Assembly: GCF_001269385.1 (NCBI RefSeq)
Contig: NZ_CXOO01000032.1
Span: 1-39,347 of the forward strand
From: Limnohabitans sp. DM1
GTDB taxonomy: Bacteria; Pseudomonadota; Gammaproteobacteria; Burkholderiales; Burkholderiaceae_C
Reading direction: 5' to 3'
DNA: 39,347 nt
Positions 24,580-35,406 of this stretch are shown piece by piece. The translations under genes were made by a program, and so were the position numbers. Under the pieces are notes generated by a model. The model was not told the DNA's origin. It searched no databases and was given only the letters and a program-made list of their open reading frames with translations. Position 1 is the first letter of the stretch. Every line of letters begins with the position of its first letter.

Positions 24580-27231
24580 TCAAACCCGCTCGGTCACCCA
24601 AGCCTGCACACTGGCCATCGCAGCGGGCAAGCCTGCAGGGTTGGTGCCACCGGCCATGGCCATGTCGGGCTTGCCGCCGCCCTTGCCGCCCACTTGGCCC
24701 GCCACAAAGCTGGCCAACTCGCCCGCCTTGACTTTGCCTGTGGTGTCGGCGGTCACGCCCGCAGCAATCTGCACCTTCTCACCGTCCACAGCCGTGAGCA
24801 CGATCACGGCGGTTTTCATCTTGTCCTTGAGCTTGTCCATGGTGTCGCGCAAGGTTTTGGCATCCGCACCTTCCAGTTGGGCCACCAAGAGCTTGATGCC
24901 CTTGACGTCAATGGCTTGCGTCATCAGCTCGTCGCCTTGGGCCGAAGCCAGCTTGCCTTTGGCGGCAGCCAGTTCTTTTTCCAGGGCCTTGACCTGATCG
25001 AGTACCTGCGCAATGCGGTTGTTCAGCTCCGCAGGCTGGGCCTTGAGCGTGCCAGCAGCTTGGGTCACGGTGTCTTCGAGCGACTGCAAATAAGCCAGCG
25101 CATTCACCCCGGTCACGGCTTCGACGCGGCGCACGCCAGCGGCCACGCCGCCCTCGCCCACGATCTTGAACAGGCCAATGTCGCCCGTGGCTTTGACGTG
25201 GGTGCCGCCGCACAACTCGCGGCTGGAGCCAATGTCCAAAACACGCACGGTCTCGCCGTACTTCTCACCAAACAGCATCATCGCGCCAGTCTTCTGGGCG
25301 CTTTCGATGTCCATCACACGCGCTTGAGCAGCGGCGTTCGCCAAAATTTCAGCGTTCACACGCGCTTCGATCTCGCGGATCTCGGCGTCGGTCACGGGCG
25401 CATTGTGCGCAAAGTCAAAACGGGTGCGCTCGGCGTTGACCAAACTGCCCTTTTGCTGCACATGGCTGCCCAGCACTTCGCGCAGGGCTTTGTGCATCAA
25501 GTGGGTGGCGGAATGGTTGCGCACGGTGGCGGCGCGCACAGCCAGGTCCACATGCGCCTGCACCGCGTCGCCGACCTTCAGTCTGCCGGACTTGATTTCG
25601 CCATGGTGGCCAAACACATCGGCTTTGATCTTGAGCGTGTCGGCCACGTTGAACTGGCCGCCCGCGTTGTGGATCATGCCTTGGTCGCCCACCTGACCGC
25701 CGGATTCGGCATAAAACGGGGTCGTGTCCAGAACCACCACGCCAGCCTGGCCAGCTTTGAGCTCGGTCACGGCGTTGCCGTCGGCATACAAGGCCAACAC
25801 TTTGGCGTTGGCCGTCAGGTCGTCGTAGCCCACAAAGTCGTTGCCCTCGCCCGAATAGTCGAGTGCCTTGTCCATCTTGAACTTGCCCGCCGCACGGGCT
25901 TGGGATTTTTGCTTTTCCATGGCGGCGGCGAAACCCGCTTCGTCCACAGACAAGCCACGTTCGCGGCACACGTCGGCCGACAGGTCGAGCGGGAAGCCAT
26001 AGGTGTCGTGCAACTTGAAAGCCACTTCGCCGGGCAAGACCTTCACGCCGCCTTCGAGGGCCGCGTCCAGAATTTGCATGCCGCTTTGCAGGGTCTCAAA
26101 GAAACGCTCTTCTTCCACACGCAAGATGTCTGCAATGCGATCGGCCTGATCGGCCATGTTGGGGTAAGCCGCGCCCATGAGCTGGACCAAGTCGGGCACC
26201 AGCTTGTGGAAGAACGGGGTCTTCTGACCCAGCAAATAACCGTGGCGAATCGCACGGCGCACGATGCGGCGCTGCACATAGCCACGGCCTTCGTTGCTCG
26301 GCACGACGCCGTCGCTCACCAAGAACGCGGTGGCGCGGATGTGGTCGGCGATCACGCGCAGCGACTTGTTGTTCAGGTCGGTGCAGCCGGTCTCGCGCGA
26401 TGCGGCCTTGATCAGCGCGTCAAAAATGTCGATTTCGTAGTTGCTGTGAACGTGCTGCAAGATGGCCGCCAGGCGCTCCAGGCCCATGCCCGTGTCCACG
26501 CAAGGCGCAGGCAGCGGCGTGACCGAGCCGTCTTCGTGCATGTTGAACTGCATGAACACGTTGTTCCAGATTTCGATGAAGCGGTCGCCGTCTTCATCGG
26601 GGCTGCCGGGTGGGCCGCCGGGAATGTGCGGGCCGTGGTCGTAGAAGATTTCGGAGCAAGGGCCGCACGGGCCGGTGTCGGCCATCATCCAGAAGTTGTC
26701 TGACTTGTAGCGGCCCCCCTTGTTGTCGCCAATGCGGATGATGCGGGTTTCAGCCTGGATGCGCTCAGGCGTCCAGCCGGCTTTGACAAAAATGCCTTCC
26801 CAGATGCCATAGGCCTCGTCGTCTTCCATGTAGACGGTGGCATACAACTTGTCGGCGGGCAGTTTGTAGACCTGGGTCAGCAGCTCCCATGCCCACTCCA
26901 GCGATTCGCGCTTGAAATAGTCGCCAAACGACCAGTTGCCCAGCATCTCGAAGAATGTGTGGTGGCGGGCGGTGTAGCCCACGTTTTCCAGGTCGTTGTG
27001 TTTGCCACCGGCACGCAGGCAGGCCTGCACAGAGGCGGCACGCACATAACTGCGCTTGTCCGAGCCCAAAAACACGTCCTTGAACTGGACCATGCCCGAG
27101 TTGGTGAACATCAGGGTCGGGTCATTGCCCGGCACCAGGGGGCTGGATGCCACCACGGTGTGCCCTTTGGACTCAAAAAAGTCCAAAAAGGTCTTGCGGA
27201 TGTCGGCGACGGAAAAAAGGGCTTGACTCAT
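24580..27231 (-). CDS. alaS: Alanyl-tRNA synthetase
   Basis: An 883-residue cytosolic enzyme charging tRNA-Ala. The aminoacylation domain starts [24 protein letters not shown], with [28 protein letters not shown]. The editing domain shows [13 protein letters not shown] and CGGTHV, the zinc-binding and proof-reading residues. A coiled segment and a glycine-rich C-terminal domain ([15 protein letters not shown]) complete it. ATG 27231 is the family start; the longer frame to 27300 covers the promoter. The length is close to the E. coli enzyme. Confidence 0.98.
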   Translation of the reverse strand: MSQALFSVADIRKTFLDFFESKGHTVVASSPLVPGNDPTLMFTNSGMVQFKDVFLGSDKRSYVRAASVQACLRAGGKHNDLENVGYTARHHTFFEMLGNWSFGDYFKRESLEWAWELLTQVYKLPADKLYATVYMEDDEAYGIWEGIFVKAGWTPERIQAETRIIRIGDNKGGRYKSDNFWMMADTGPCGPCSEIFYDHGPHIPGGPPGSPDEDGDRFIEIWNNVFMQFNMHEDGSVTPLPAPCVDTGMGLERLAAILQHVHSNYEIDIFDALIKAASRETGCTDLNNKSLRVIADHIRATAFLVSDGVVPSNEGRGYVQRRIVRRAIRHGYLLGQKTPFFHKLVPDLVQLMGAAYPNMADQADRIADILRVEEERFFETLQSGMQILDAALEGGVKVLPGEVAFKLHDTYGFPLDLSADVCRERGLSVDEAGFAAAMEKQKSQARAAGKFKMDKALDYSGEGNDFVGYDDLTANAKVLALYADGNAVTELKAGQAGVVVLDTTPFYAESGGQVGDQGMIHNAGGQFNVADTLKIKADVFGHHGEIKSGRLKVGDAVQAHVDLAVRAATVRNHSATHLMHKALREVLGSHVQQKGSLVNAERTRFDFAHNAPVTDAEIREIEARVNAEILANAAAQARVMDIESAQKTGAMMLFGEKYGETVRVLDIGSSRELCGGTHVKATGDIGLFKIVGEGGVAAGVRRVEAVTGVNALAYLQSLEDTVTQAAGTLKAQPAELNNRIAQVLDQVKALEKELAAAKGKLASAQGDELMTQAIDVKGIKLLVAQLEGADAKTLRDTMDKLKDKMKTAVIVLTAVDGEKVQIAAGVTADTTGKVKAGELASFVAGQVGGKGGGKPDMAMAGGTNPAGLPAAMASVQAWVTERV

Positions 27232-27271
27232 GGAATACCAGCAGGGGTGATTTACAAATATGCGATCGTCG

Positions 27272-27304
27272 ATTATAGGATTGGGGGGGGGTGACTTCAT
27301 TCAA
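27272..27304 (-). promoter_or_regulatory. alaS promoter with a nine-base G/C run in the spacer
   Basis: On the minus strand TATAAT (27277-27272) lies about 40 bases before the alaS ATG. Upstream is a run of nine C (27291-27283) and then TTGAAT (27304-27299, 21-base spacer) or TGAAGT (27299-27294, 16-base spacer) as possible -35 hexamers. The homopolymer falls within the spacer, where a change in its length would change promoter geometry. Confidence 0.45.
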
Positions 27305-27484
27305 GCCCCTTACGCCCAAGCTGACAAGGTGCCCGATCGTCATGACACTTGCTGAGACATCTTTTGTGAATCCGGACAAGGCACAATCGGCTATTGCCAA
27401 AATCACCCGCAACGCACGCCTTGTGGCGGTGGAGGCCCCCTGTCAGCGGCCCCTCACACCCATGTTGGTGTGCTCCTTGGTGAA
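27305..27484. other. Gap between alaS promoter and LysR gene
   Basis: No convincing gene was seen. Small open frames on both strands lack codon character or recognisable motifs. CACACC and GGTGTG around 27457-27474 can form a small hairpin at the end of the LysR transcription unit, without a clear T-run. Confidence 0.3.
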
Positions 27485-28417
27485 TTACCGCACGCCTTGA
27501 ATGCCATGACCGGCCACCGTCCCCTCCAAAGTTGGACGAACGGCGGTCAGAAAATGGCTCAATGGTTCTGGTCGGACGGCGCCTTTTCGCCACGCCAAAC
27601 CCACATGCAAGGGTGGCAGAGGTCTGGCCAAGGGCCTAGCCTCAATGCGATCTCCCTCCAGTGACCACGGCCGGTAAAGCATATCGGGCAACACCGAACA
27701 ACCCGCCCCCGTCGCCACCAAGCTGCGAACAGCCTCCACCGAAGATGTACGAATCAGCACATTGGGGTCTCCACCAGCAGTATTCCACTGAGCCGTAGCC
27801 ACATCACCCAGTTCATCGACTTGCAGCAACACCAAAGATTGGCGCACTAAATCGATCGCCTCAATTTTTTCTTCCCCAGCAAGTTTGTGGTTCACCGGGC
27901 ACCACACGCGCCAGCCTGATTGAAGAATGGTTTCCGTCTCCAGTGCTCGGTGGTTCTGAAGCTGTGAAACCACAATCAATGCCACATCCAGTTCACCACT
28001 GACCAACAGGTGCTCCAGATAATCGCGCCGATCTTCCGTGATTTGCACCGTGATGCGAGGAAATACACGTCGAAAACGGTCGAGCAGAAACGGCAAGTAA
28101 TACCCCACCATCAAGCTGGTAACGCCAATGTTGAGGTGACCGGTGACCGCATGGGGACGCGAAGCCAGGGCATCTCGCGCATTGCGCATGGCGACTTCGA
28201 TTTGGTGAGCATGTCGCAAGAACTGGTGGCCCGCATGGGTCAACGACATACCGCGAGCTCGACGCTCAAACAACAAAGTACCCAAATCGGCCTCGATCTG
28301 AGCAATGGCCTGTGAAACCACCGACTGGGACACCCCCAAGTCCTGGATAGCAGCTGAAATCGACCCCGACTCTGCAACGGCTATGAAATAACGAATGCTT
28401 TTAAAAGAAGTACTCAT
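27485..28417 (-). CDS. LysR-family regulator of the polyamine/GABA operon
   Basis: A 310-residue LTTR. The N-terminal helix-turn-helix reads IRYFIAVAESGSISAAIQDLGVSQSVVSQAIAQIEADLGTLLFERRARGMSLT; note the opening and SLTHAGHQFL ending of the domain. The effector domain begins GHLNIGVTSLMVGYYLP. It is divergent from the ydcS-type gene, and the shared 204-base region has LTTR-like dyads. A likely activator responding to an amine or a catabolic intermediate, inferred from context. Confidence 0.92.
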   Translation of the reverse strand: MSTSFKSIRYFIAVAESGSISAAIQDLGVSQSVVSQAIAQIEADLGTLLFERRARGMSLTHAGHQFLRHAHQIEVAMRNARDALASRPHAVTGHLNIGVTSLMVGYYLPFLLDRFRRVFPRITVQITEDRRDYLEHLLVSGELDVALIVVSQLQNHRALETETILQSGWRVWCPVNHKLAGEEKIEAIDLVRQSLVLLQVDELGDVATAQWNTAGGDPNVLIRTSSVEAVRSLVATGAGCSVLPDMLYRPWSLEGDRIEARPLARPLPPLHVGLAWRKGAVRPEPLSHFLTAVRPTLEGTVAGHGIQGVR

Positions 28418-28427
28418 TTCGAAAATT

Positions 28428-28541
28428 AAGCTATCTGTTTGGCGAAATATAGGGTTAAACCCTGATCAAGACCCCCTTCGCATATAGGGTAAACCATTGG
28501 TTATTAAGGATTACCGCTCAAGCTATCTGTTTTACCGATAG
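28428..28541. promoter_or_regulatory. LysR-type binding sites between lysR and the importer operon
   Basis: The 13-base word AAGCTATCTGTTT occurs at 28428-28440 and again at 28520-28532. The second copy extends into ATC-N9-GAT (28525-28539, arms CTATC/GATAG), the classic LTTR box. Between them AGGGTT-A-AACCCT (28451-28463) is a perfect palindrome, and ATATAGGGT recurs at 28482-28490. The arrangement suits a repeated recognition/activation site for the divergent LysR protein. Confidence 0.55.
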
Positions 28542-28621
28542 ATTGTATTGGCTTGTACCCGTGGCAACCTTCATTTGGCCTTTTTAAGATACAGACTCCT
28601 TACAACCCTTGGAGAGTCCCC

Positions 28622-29770
28622 ATGTCGCACGCACGAACCGCCATCGTCGCTCTGTCAGCCCTTTTCTCTGCAGCGAGCTTCGCTGCACCACCCACCGCCA
28701 TTGGCAAGGGGGAAGGACAACTCAACATCATTGCGTGGGCCGGCTACATCGAACGCGGTGCAACCGTCAAGGCCTACGACTGGACGACCAGTTTTGAAAA
28801 CGAGTCCGGTTGCAAGGTCAATGTGAAAACAGCCGCCACGTCTGACGAAATGGTTGCCTTGATGAAGGCCGGAGGTTATGACTTGGTCACCGCTTCGGGC
28901 GATGCCAGCGGCCGCCTGATCGCCGCCAACTTGGTCCAAGAAGTCAATATTGGCCTGGTGCCCAGCTACAAGAATATCGACCCACGCCTGCAAAAAGCGG
29001 CATGGCACACCCGAGATGGCAAACATTACGGTGTCCCTTACCAATCCGGCCCCAATGTGTTGATGTACAACACCGACACCTTTAAAACTGCACCCACCTC
29101 ATGGTCTGTGGTCTTTGAAGAACAAAACCTGCCCGACGGCAAATCCAACAAGGGGCGGGTCCAAGCATTTGATGGCCCCATCTACATCGCCGATGCCGCG
29201 CTCTATTTGATGAGCAAAAACCCATCACTGGGTATCAAAGACCCCTACGAACTCAATGAAAAACAATACGCTGCAGTCTTGGAGTTGCTGCGGGCACAAA
29301 AAAAGCTGACCCACCGTTACTGGCATGACGCCACGGTACAAATGAACGACTTCAAAAACGAAGGTGTGGTTGCCTCCGGTTCTTGGGGTTTCATGGTCAA
29401 TAGCCTGAAAGGCGAGAAAAAACCCATCGCCTCCGTGATCCCCAAGGAAGGCGCCACAGGCTGGGCCGATACCACCATGCTGCACAGCAAGGCCAAAAAC
29501 GTGAACTGCGCCTACAAATGGATGGAGCACCAGCTCAGCGACAAGCTGCAAGCGCCATTGGCCGAATGGTTTGGCACCGTGCCAGTCACGCCTGGCGCAT
29601 GCAAGGCCAAGGCACCGGGGGGCAGCGACTTTTGCAAAGTCAATGGCTTTGACGACCTGAACAAGATCAAGTTCTGGAAAACACCCGAATCCAAATGCAC
29701 AACGCAAGGAACCTGCGTGCCTTACTCCCGTTGGGCACTGGACTACATCGCCATCATGGGCGGTCGTTGA
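28622..29770 (+). CDS. ydcS: Polyamine-type ABC transporter substrate-binding protein (YdcS-like)
   Basis: A 382-residue periplasmic protein with signal peptide ending AASFAAP, then EGQLNIIAWAGYIERG, a PotD/PotF-like N-terminal strand. Other family features are SDEMVALMKAGGYDLVTASGD, GKHYGVPYQSGPNVLMYNTD and VASGSWGFMVN. GGAG lies eight bases before ATG 28622; the upstream TTG at 28553 is not needed. It is first in an operon matching E. coli ydcSTUV-patD in order. The ligand is probably putrescine or another polyamine, possibly GABA. Confidence 0.88.
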   Translation: MSHARTAIVALSALFSAASFAAPPTAIGKGEGQLNIIAWAGYIERGATVKAYDWTTSFENESGCKVNVKTAATSDEMVALMKAGGYDLVTASGDASGRLIAANLVQEVNIGLVPSYKNIDPRLQKAAWHTRDGKHYGVPYQSGPNVLMYNTDTFKTAPTSWSVVFEEQNLPDGKSNKGRVQAFDGPIYIADAALYLMSKNPSLGIKDPYELNEKQYAAVLELLRAQKKLTHRYWHDATVQMNDFKNEGVVASGSWGFMVNSLKGEKKPIASVIPKEGATGWADTTMLHSKAKNVNCAYKWMEHQLSDKLQAPLAEWFGTVPVTPGACKAKAPGGSDFCKVNGFDDLNKIKFWKTPESKCTTQGTCVPYSRWALDYIAIMGGR

Positions 29771-29791
29771 TCAATCCATCACAAGGTGTTT

Positions 29792-30817
29792 ATGCCAGTC
29801 GCTATCGAGTTTGAGCAAGTTTGTCGTCAATACGGCGAGGTCAAAGCACTAGACCGCGTCAGCTTCAGCGTCAGGGAGGGGGAGTTTTTCTCCATGCTGG
29901 GCCCTTCGGGGTCCGGCAAAACGACTTCGCTGCGGCTCATGGCGGGCTTTGAACAGCCCAGCAGCGGACACTTGCGTCTGATGGGGCGAGAAGCGGCGGG
30001 CACGGCACCTTATGACCGGGATGTGAACACGGTCTTTCAAGACTACGCTTTGTTCCCACACATGAACGTGCTGGACAACGTTGCGTATGGATTGATGGTG
30101 CGCAAGGTGCCCAAGGCCCAGCGCTTGGCTCAGGCGCGTGAGGCCTTGGCCATGGTGGCATTGCCCGACCATGGCGCACGGACACCGGCCCAACTCTCTG
30201 GCGGACAGCGCCAGCGGGTTGCGCTGGCCCGTGCCTTGGTCAATCGGCCCCGGATCTTGCTGCTCGACGAGCCGCTGGGTGCACTGGATTTGAAATTGCG
30301 CGAGCAAATGCAAGTGGAGCTCAAGGCCTTGCACCGCAAACTCGGCATCACCTTTGTGTACGTGACCCATGACCAAAGTGAGGCCTTGTCCATGTCGGAC
30401 CGCATCGCGGTTTTCAACAAGGGGCAGATCGAACAAATCGCCTCACCACGCGACCTGTACCACCGACCGAAAACCCGTTTTGTGGCGGACTTTGTGGGCA
30501 GCGCCAACGTGATCGGCGAAGAGCTCGCGTACAGCCTGAATGGCCATCGCCAGGCATTTGCCGTTCGACAAGAAAAAATGGCGGTGATCCCCGCTGGCAC
30601 TGCCGCTGCAAACGGTTGTTTTCAAGTGGAGGGAGAGCTGTTGTCGATCCAGTTTCTGGGGGCGTCACAACGCCTGGAAGTTCGGGTCGCGAACCAGACG
30701 CTGATCGCTTTGCAGCCCGAAAGTGAAATGGCCAACGCCATGGCCTCATCGACCCATGCAGGCCAGCGAATCACGCTGCAATGGTCAGCTCAAGACATGG
30801 TGATGCTCGATGCCTGA
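29792..30817 (+). CDS. ydcT: ABC transporter ATPase of polyamine type (YdcT-like)
   Basis: A 341-residue cytoplasmic subunit that powers import. Walker [11 protein letters not shown]-loop [11 protein letters not shown], signature [15 protein letters not shown], Walker B ILLLDEP and switch His in VTHDQSEAL are intact, followed by a C-terminal TOBE-like domain. ATG 29792 is preceded by AAGG. It overlaps the first permease gene by eight bases. Confidence 0.93.
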   Translation: MPVAIEFEQVCRQYGEVKALDRVSFSVREGEFFSMLGPSGSGKTTSLRLMAGFEQPSSGHLRLMGREAAGTAPYDRDVNTVFQDYALFPHMNVLDNVAYGLMVRKVPKAQRLAQAREALAMVALPDHGARTPAQLSGGQRQRVALARALVNRPRILLLDEPLGALDLKLREQMQVELKALHRKLGITFVYVTHDQSEALSMSDRIAVFNKGQIEQIASPRDLYHRPKTRFVADFVGSANVIGEELAYSLNGHRQAFAVRQEKMAVIPAGTAAANGCFQVEGELLSIQFLGASQRLEVRVANQTLIALQPESEMANAMASSTHAGQRITLQWSAQDMVMLDA

Positions 30818-31757
30818 TGTCGCCGTTTCATACGCGCCCAAAGCGCCCACGTTGAGCCGACGCCTATCCAATGTGCTCTACCCAAGACGCTCACTCACGC
30901 TTTTTTTAATCCTCTTGCCGCCTCTGCTGTGGTTTGGCGTGGTTTATGTGGGCTCTTTGCTGACGCTGCTGAGCCAAAGTGTGTTCACCTTCGACGAAAT
31001 GGCCATGTCGGTCACGACCGAACTCACCAGCGACAACTTCACGAGTTTGCTCAACCCCGCCAATTACGACATCGTGATTCGCACGGTGCTGATGGCCGTG
31101 GCCGTGACCCTGGCCTGTGTGCTCATTGGGTTTCCGATGGCTTACTACATGGCACACCACGCCGGGCGGGGCGAGAAAGCTCTGTTTTTTGTAGGTGTGA
31201 TGCTACCCATGTGGGCCAGCTACATCGTCAAAGCCTACGCTTGGACACTCTTGTTGGCCCAGGGTGGCGTGATTTATGGGCTACTGCGCCAACTCGGCCT
31301 GCTGCCGGTGCTGGAGGGCATTTTGCAACTCCCGGTGATTGGCGGGGACACCTTGGCCACCTCCAACCTGGGTCGATTTTTGGTGTTCACCTACATTTGG
31401 CTGCCCTTCATGGTTTTGCCCATTCAAGCCGCCATCGAGCGGGTGCCTGCCAACTTGCTTCTGGCTTCGGCGGACTTGGGCGCTCGCCCCTTCAAAACAT
31501 TCACCACGGTGCTGTGGCCACTGGCTTTTCCGGGTGTGGTGGCGGGTTCGATTTTCACGTTTTCGCTCACCTTGGGTGACTACATCATCCCGCAATTGAT
31601 AGGGCCTTCTGGCCTGTACATCGGCAACATGGTCTACACCCTGCAAGGCACGATCGGCAACATTCCCCTGGCTGCGGCTTTCACGTGTGTGCCCATCGTG
31701 CTGATCACTTTGTACTTGGCGCTGGCACGCCGACTGGGGGCTTTCAATGCGCTCTAA
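30810..31757 (+). CDS. ydcU: ABC transporter permease 1 (YdcU-like)
   Basis: A 315-residue inner-membrane subunit with about six helices. The EAA-type loop that contacts the ATPase reads [43 protein letters not shown] and [15 protein letters not shown] are typical of PotB/YdcU permeases. It overlaps the second permease gene by 11 bases. Confidence 0.92.
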   Translation: MPDVAVSYAPKAPTLSRRLSNVLYPRRSLTLFLILLPPLLWFGVVYVGSLLTLLSQSVFTFDEMAMSVTTELTSDNFTSLLNPANYDIVIRTVLMAVAVTLACVLIGFPMAYYMAHHAGRGEKALFFVGVMLPMWASYIVKAYAWTLLLAQGGVIYGLLRQLGLLPVLEGILQLPVIGGDTLATSNLGRFLVFTYIWLPFMVLPIQAAIERVPANLLLASADLGARPFKTFTTVLWPLAFPGVVAGSIFTFSLTLGDYIIPQLIGPSGLYIGNMVYTLQGTIGNIPLAAAFTCVPIVLITLYLALARRLGAFNAL

Positions 31758-32541
31758 ATTCTTCCTTCGCTTGGCCGCCTATGGCGCACTGGCATTCTTG
31801 CACCTGCCGTTGCTGTTCATTGCGCTCAGTGCATTCTTCGACAACACGACGGGTCAAGCATGGTCGCTCGATAACTTTTCGCTGCGCTGGTTCGCACAAG
31901 TCATGGAACGCACCGACATCCGAGACGCCATCGGCCTGTCGCTTTCTGTGGCCACGGTGGCCACACTCATCGCCGTCGTGCTGGGCACCTTGAGTGCCGC
32001 CGCATTGAACCGCGATCGTTTCTTCGGGAAAAATGCATTCACCACCCTCTTGATCATGCCGATTGCCCTGCCCGGCATCGTCACCGGCATTGCGCTCTTG
32101 TCGGCCTTCAAGCTGATGGACTTGACGCCGGGCTTTTGGACCATTGCCATCGGTCACGCCACGTTTTGCGTGGTGATCGTTCACAACAACGTGGTCGCTC
32201 GCTTGCGCCGCCTTCCCAATCGTCTGTGGGAGGCGTCCATGGACCTGGGTGCTGACACCCTCACCACCTTGCGCTACGTGATTTTTCCGCAGTTAAAAAC
32301 CGCGCTTCTCGCGGGCGGCATTTTGGCCTTTGCACTGTCCGTGGACGAGCTCATCGTGACCACCTTCACGGCCGGAGCCGATCAAACCTTGCCGATCTGG
32401 CTGCTCAACCAATTGGGGCGGCCTCGGGACACGGCCATCACCAACGTGGTTGCCTTGATCGTCATGCTGCTCACCATGCCCCTGATCGTGCTGGCTTGGC
32501 GTCTGTCCCAAGAGGGTGACGTCAACGCCAGTGACCGATGA
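31747..32541 (+). CDS. ydcV: ABC transporter permease 2 (YdcV-like)
   Basis: A 264-residue inner-membrane partner of the preceding permease. [16 protein letters not shown], a typical PotC opening, and the EAA loop [21 protein letters not shown] are visible. [13 protein letters not shown] matches the PotC/YdcV end. Spacing of 37 bases to patD suggests one transcript. Confidence 0.93.
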   Translation: MRSKFFLRLAAYGALAFLHLPLLFIALSAFFDNTTGQAWSLDNFSLRWFAQVMERTDIRDAIGLSLSVATVATLIAVVLGTLSAAALNRDRFFGKNAFTTLLIMPIALPGIVTGIALLSAFKLMDLTPGFWTIAIGHATFCVVIVHNNVVARLRRLPNRLWEASMDLGADTLTTLRYVIFPQLKTALLAGGILAFALSVDELIVTTFTAGADQTLPIWLLNQLGRPRDTAITNVVALIVMLLTMPLIVLAWRLSQEGDVNASDR

Positions 32542-32578
32542 ATTCGCCATTCCCCCACATCTTTAACACCTCACTACC

Positions 32579-34024
32579 ATGGCCATACAACGCTTCCCCA
32601 CCCAATTGCTGATCAACGGCACCACCGTCAACGGTGAAGGCCGAGCCGAGCCCATCCTCAACCCCTCAACAGGCGACGTGCTCTGCGAGGTCCGAGAAGC
32701 CAGTGCCGACCAATTGCGTCAGGCCGTGGATGCAGCGCAAGCGGCCTTTCCTGCTTGGTCAGCGCTGAGTCCCAAAGACCGAAGCGCCTACCTGCTAACC
32801 ATCGCTGACACCATTGAAGCCCACGGCGACGAATTGGCATCGTTGGAATCCCTGAACTGCGGCAAACCCCTCAGCGCTGCACGCAACGACGAGATACCGG
32901 CCATTGCGGATGTCTACCGATTTTTTGCCGGCGCCATACGCAACATGATGGGCGCGCTGGCCGGGGAATACTTGCCGGGCCACACCAGCATGATTCGACG
33001 CGACCCCTTGGGCGTTGTTGCCTCGATTGCCCCATGGAATTACCCATTGATGATGGCCGCTTGGAAGCTCGGACCCGCCATCGCCATGGGCAACACGGTC
33101 GTGCTCAAACCCTCTGAAATGACGCCGCTCACCACACTGCGCTTTGGTGAGTTGCTGGCAAACATACTGCCACCCGGCGTGGTCAACATCGTTTGCGGCA
33201 GGGGCGATTCTGTGGGTGCCCCCTTGATCCGGGATCCCCGCATCCGGATGGCATCGCTCACCGGCGACGTGTCTACGGGCAGCAAAATCATCGAAGCCGC
33301 GGCACGAGGCATCAAGCGCACCCACCTCGAGCTGGGTGGCAAGGCCCCCGTGATCGTTTTGGACGATGCGGACATTGCCAGTGTGGTCGAAGGCGTTCGC
33401 ACCTTCGGTTATTACAACGCGGGGCAGGACTGCACCGCCGCGTGTCGCATCTACGCAGGCGAGAAAATTTACGAACGCTTGGTGGCCGATCTGAGCAGTG
33501 CCGTGTCCTCCATCAAGGTGGGGACCCAACAGGAACCCGGCGTGGAAATGGGACCGCTCATTTCGGCTCGCCAACGTGACCGCGTGGCCAGTTTTGTTGA
33601 CCGGGCCAGTCAGCTCCCACACGTTGAAATCACCGCTGGCGGGAGCACCAGCAACAGCAAGGGATTTTTCTACAAGCCCACGGTTGTGGCCGGCGCCCTT
33701 CAAGACGATGAGATCGTGCGCAGCGAGGTCTTTGGCCCGGTGGTGTCGGTGACACGCATCAAGGATGCAGAACAAGCCATCAGCTTTGCCAACGATTCTG
33801 AATACGGCCTGGCCAGCTCGGTGTGGACTCAAGATATGGGCGTGGCCATGAAGATCGCCTCGCGCCTGCAGTACGGTTGCACCTGGGTCAACACCCACTT
33901 CATGCTGGTCTCTGAAATGCCGCATGGCGGGGTCAAACACTCAGGCTACGGCAAAGACATGTCCGTTTACGCACTGGAAGATTACAGCTGTGCTCGCCAC
34001 ATCATGGTCAAACACGCCCTCTGA
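32579..34024 (+). CDS. patD: Gamma-aminobutyraldehyde dehydrogenase
   Basis: A 481-residue NAD-dependent aldehyde dehydrogenase converting 4-aminobutanal to GABA in putrescine breakdown. Conserved parts are [18 protein letters not shown], the Glu in [18 protein letters not shown], catalytic Cys in [13 protein letters not shown], and [22 protein letters not shown] near the end, close to PatD (YdcW). Position immediately after the ydcSTUV-type genes is the same as in E. coli. A related aldehyde substrate (such as betaine aldehyde) is a less likely alternative. Confidence 0.9.
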   Translation: MAIQRFPTQLLINGTTVNGEGRAEPILNPSTGDVLCEVREASADQLRQAVDAAQAAFPAWSALSPKDRSAYLLTIADTIEAHGDELASLESLNCGKPLSAARNDEIPAIADVYRFFAGAIRNMMGALAGEYLPGHTSMIRRDPLGVVASIAPWNYPLMMAAWKLGPAIAMGNTVVLKPSEMTPLTTLRFGELLANILPPGVVNIVCGRGDSVGAPLIRDPRIRMASLTGDVSTGSKIIEAAARGIKRTHLELGGKAPVIVLDDADIASVVEGVRTFGYYNAGQDCTAACRIYAGEKIYERLVADLSSAVSSIKVGTQQEPGVEMGPLISARQRDRVASFVDRASQLPHVEITAGGSTSNSKGFFYKPTVVAGALQDDEIVRSEVFGPVVSVTRIKDAEQAISFANDSEYGLASSVWTQDMGVAMKIASRLQYGCTWVNTHFMLVSEMPHGGVKHSGYGKDMSVYALEDYSCARHIMVKHAL

Positions 34025-34049
34025 TTCGCCATTTTTGAAGAAATTGACC

Positions 34050-35348
34050 ATGACAACAAACCTAAGCGTATCCAACGCCTCCCTCATGACCCGCCGCCGC
34101 AATGCCATTCCCCGCGGTGTTGGGCAGAGCCACGAAGTTTTCATCTCCAAGGGCGTCAACGCCGAGGTATGGGATGTTGAGGGCCGGCGCTACATCGACT
34201 TTGCAGGCGGCATAGCGGTACTCAATACCGGACACCGCCACCCGGACATCATGGCCGCAGTCCAAAAACAGATGGACCAATACACCCACACTTGCTTCCA
34301 GGTGCTTGCCTATGAGCCCTACGTTGAGCTGGCCGAACGCATCAATGCTCTGGCACCGGGAGACTTCGACAAGAAAACTTTTTTCCTGAGCACGGGTGCA
34401 GAGGCTGTGGAAAACGCCATCAAAATCGCCCGCGCTTACACCCAGCGATCCGGGGTCATTGCGTTCACCAGTGGCTACCACGGTCGCACGTTGTTCACCC
34501 TGGGGTTGACCGGCAAAGTGGCTCCCTACAAGACAGGCTTTGGCCCCTTTCCAGGAGAGATATTTCATGCAAAGTTTCCCAATGCATTACATGGTGTGAG
34601 CGTGGATGAAGCGATGGCCTCGGTCGAAACCATTTTCAAAAACGACATTGAAGCGAGCCGAGTCGCCGCCATCATTGTGGAGCCCGTGCAGGGCGAAGGT
34701 GGATTCAACGTCGCGCCGCAGGATTTTCTTCAACGCCTGCGTGCTTTATGCAATCAACATGGCATTTTGTTGATCGCTGATGAAATTCAGACAGGCGCCG
34801 GTCGGACGGGCACATGGTTCGCCATTGAACAAAGTGGCGTAGCGCCAGACCTCATCACCATGGCGAAGTCCATGGCTGGCGGATTTCCTATTTCTGCCGT
34901 TGTAGGGCGCGCCGAAGTCATGGATGCACCGGGTCCGGGGGGGCTGGGGGGCACATACGCAGGCAGTCCACTGGGATGTGCGGCAGCTCTGGCAGTGTTG
35001 CAGGTCTTTGAAAAAGAAAAACTGTTGGAACGCAGTCAAGCTTTGGGCGCCCGCATCACCAGCCGCTTGCAAGAACTGGCTGCCAAACAAATGGCGATTG
35101 CCGATGTGCGTGGGCTGGGTGCCATGGTTGCCATAGAGATTTGCAAAAATAAAGACGCGAACCAACCCGACCCTGAGCTGACCAAGCGTCTTTGCGCCCA
35201 AGCGACGAAATTGGGCCTCATACTCCTGTCATGCGGTACGTATGGCAACGTCGTGCGCATTCTGGTTCCACTGACCGCCAGTGACGCCATCGTAGATGAG
35301 GGCTTGGACATACTGGAAAACGCCTTTGCCGCTGTGGTGGAATCTTGA
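34050..35348 (+). CDS. gabT: 4-aminobutyrate aminotransferase
   Basis: A 432-residue class III PLP aminotransferase transferring the amino group of GABA to 2-oxoglutarate to give succinate semialdehyde. GGIAVLNTGHRHP, STGAEAVENAIKIARAYT, VEPVQGEGGFNVAP, LLIADEIQTGAGRTG and the PLP Lys in LITMAKSMAGGFP are all present. ATG 34050 lies 25 bases after patD; the frame continues into patD but the N-terminus fits the family from here. No separate putrescine aminotransferase gene is in the operon, so this enzyme might also act on putrescine; that is inference. Confidence 0.95.
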   Translation: MTTNLSVSNASLMTRRRNAIPRGVGQSHEVFISKGVNAEVWDVEGRRYIDFAGGIAVLNTGHRHPDIMAAVQKQMDQYTHTCFQVLAYEPYVELAERINALAPGDFDKKTFFLSTGAEAVENAIKIARAYTQRSGVIAFTSGYHGRTLFTLGLTGKVAPYKTGFGPFPGEIFHAKFPNALHGVSVDEAMASVETIFKNDIEASRVAAIIVEPVQGEGGFNVAPQDFLQRLRALCNQHGILLIADEIQTGAGRTGTWFAIEQSGVAPDLITMAKSMAGGFPISAVVGRAEVMDAPGPGGLGGTYAGSPLGCAAALAVLQVFEKEKLLERSQALGARITSRLQELAAKQMAIADVRGLGAMVAIEICKNKDANQPDPELTKRLCAQATKLGLILLSCGTYGNVVRILVPLTASDAIVDEGLDILENAFAAVVES

Positions 35349-35406
35349 TATTTATAATCTTTTACGATTCAGAGCCAGCTTTAAACATTGACTATTGGAA
35401 GCCACC

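Noticed and set aside
24559..26703. Plus-strand open frame of 714 codons opposite alaS
   Set aside because: alaS has all family motifs; the antisense product is a His/Ala/Gly-rich shadow.
27291..27593. Small open frames upstream of alaS on both strands
   Set aside because: No ribosome-binding site, no codon character and no motif; overlap promoter or LysR sequence.
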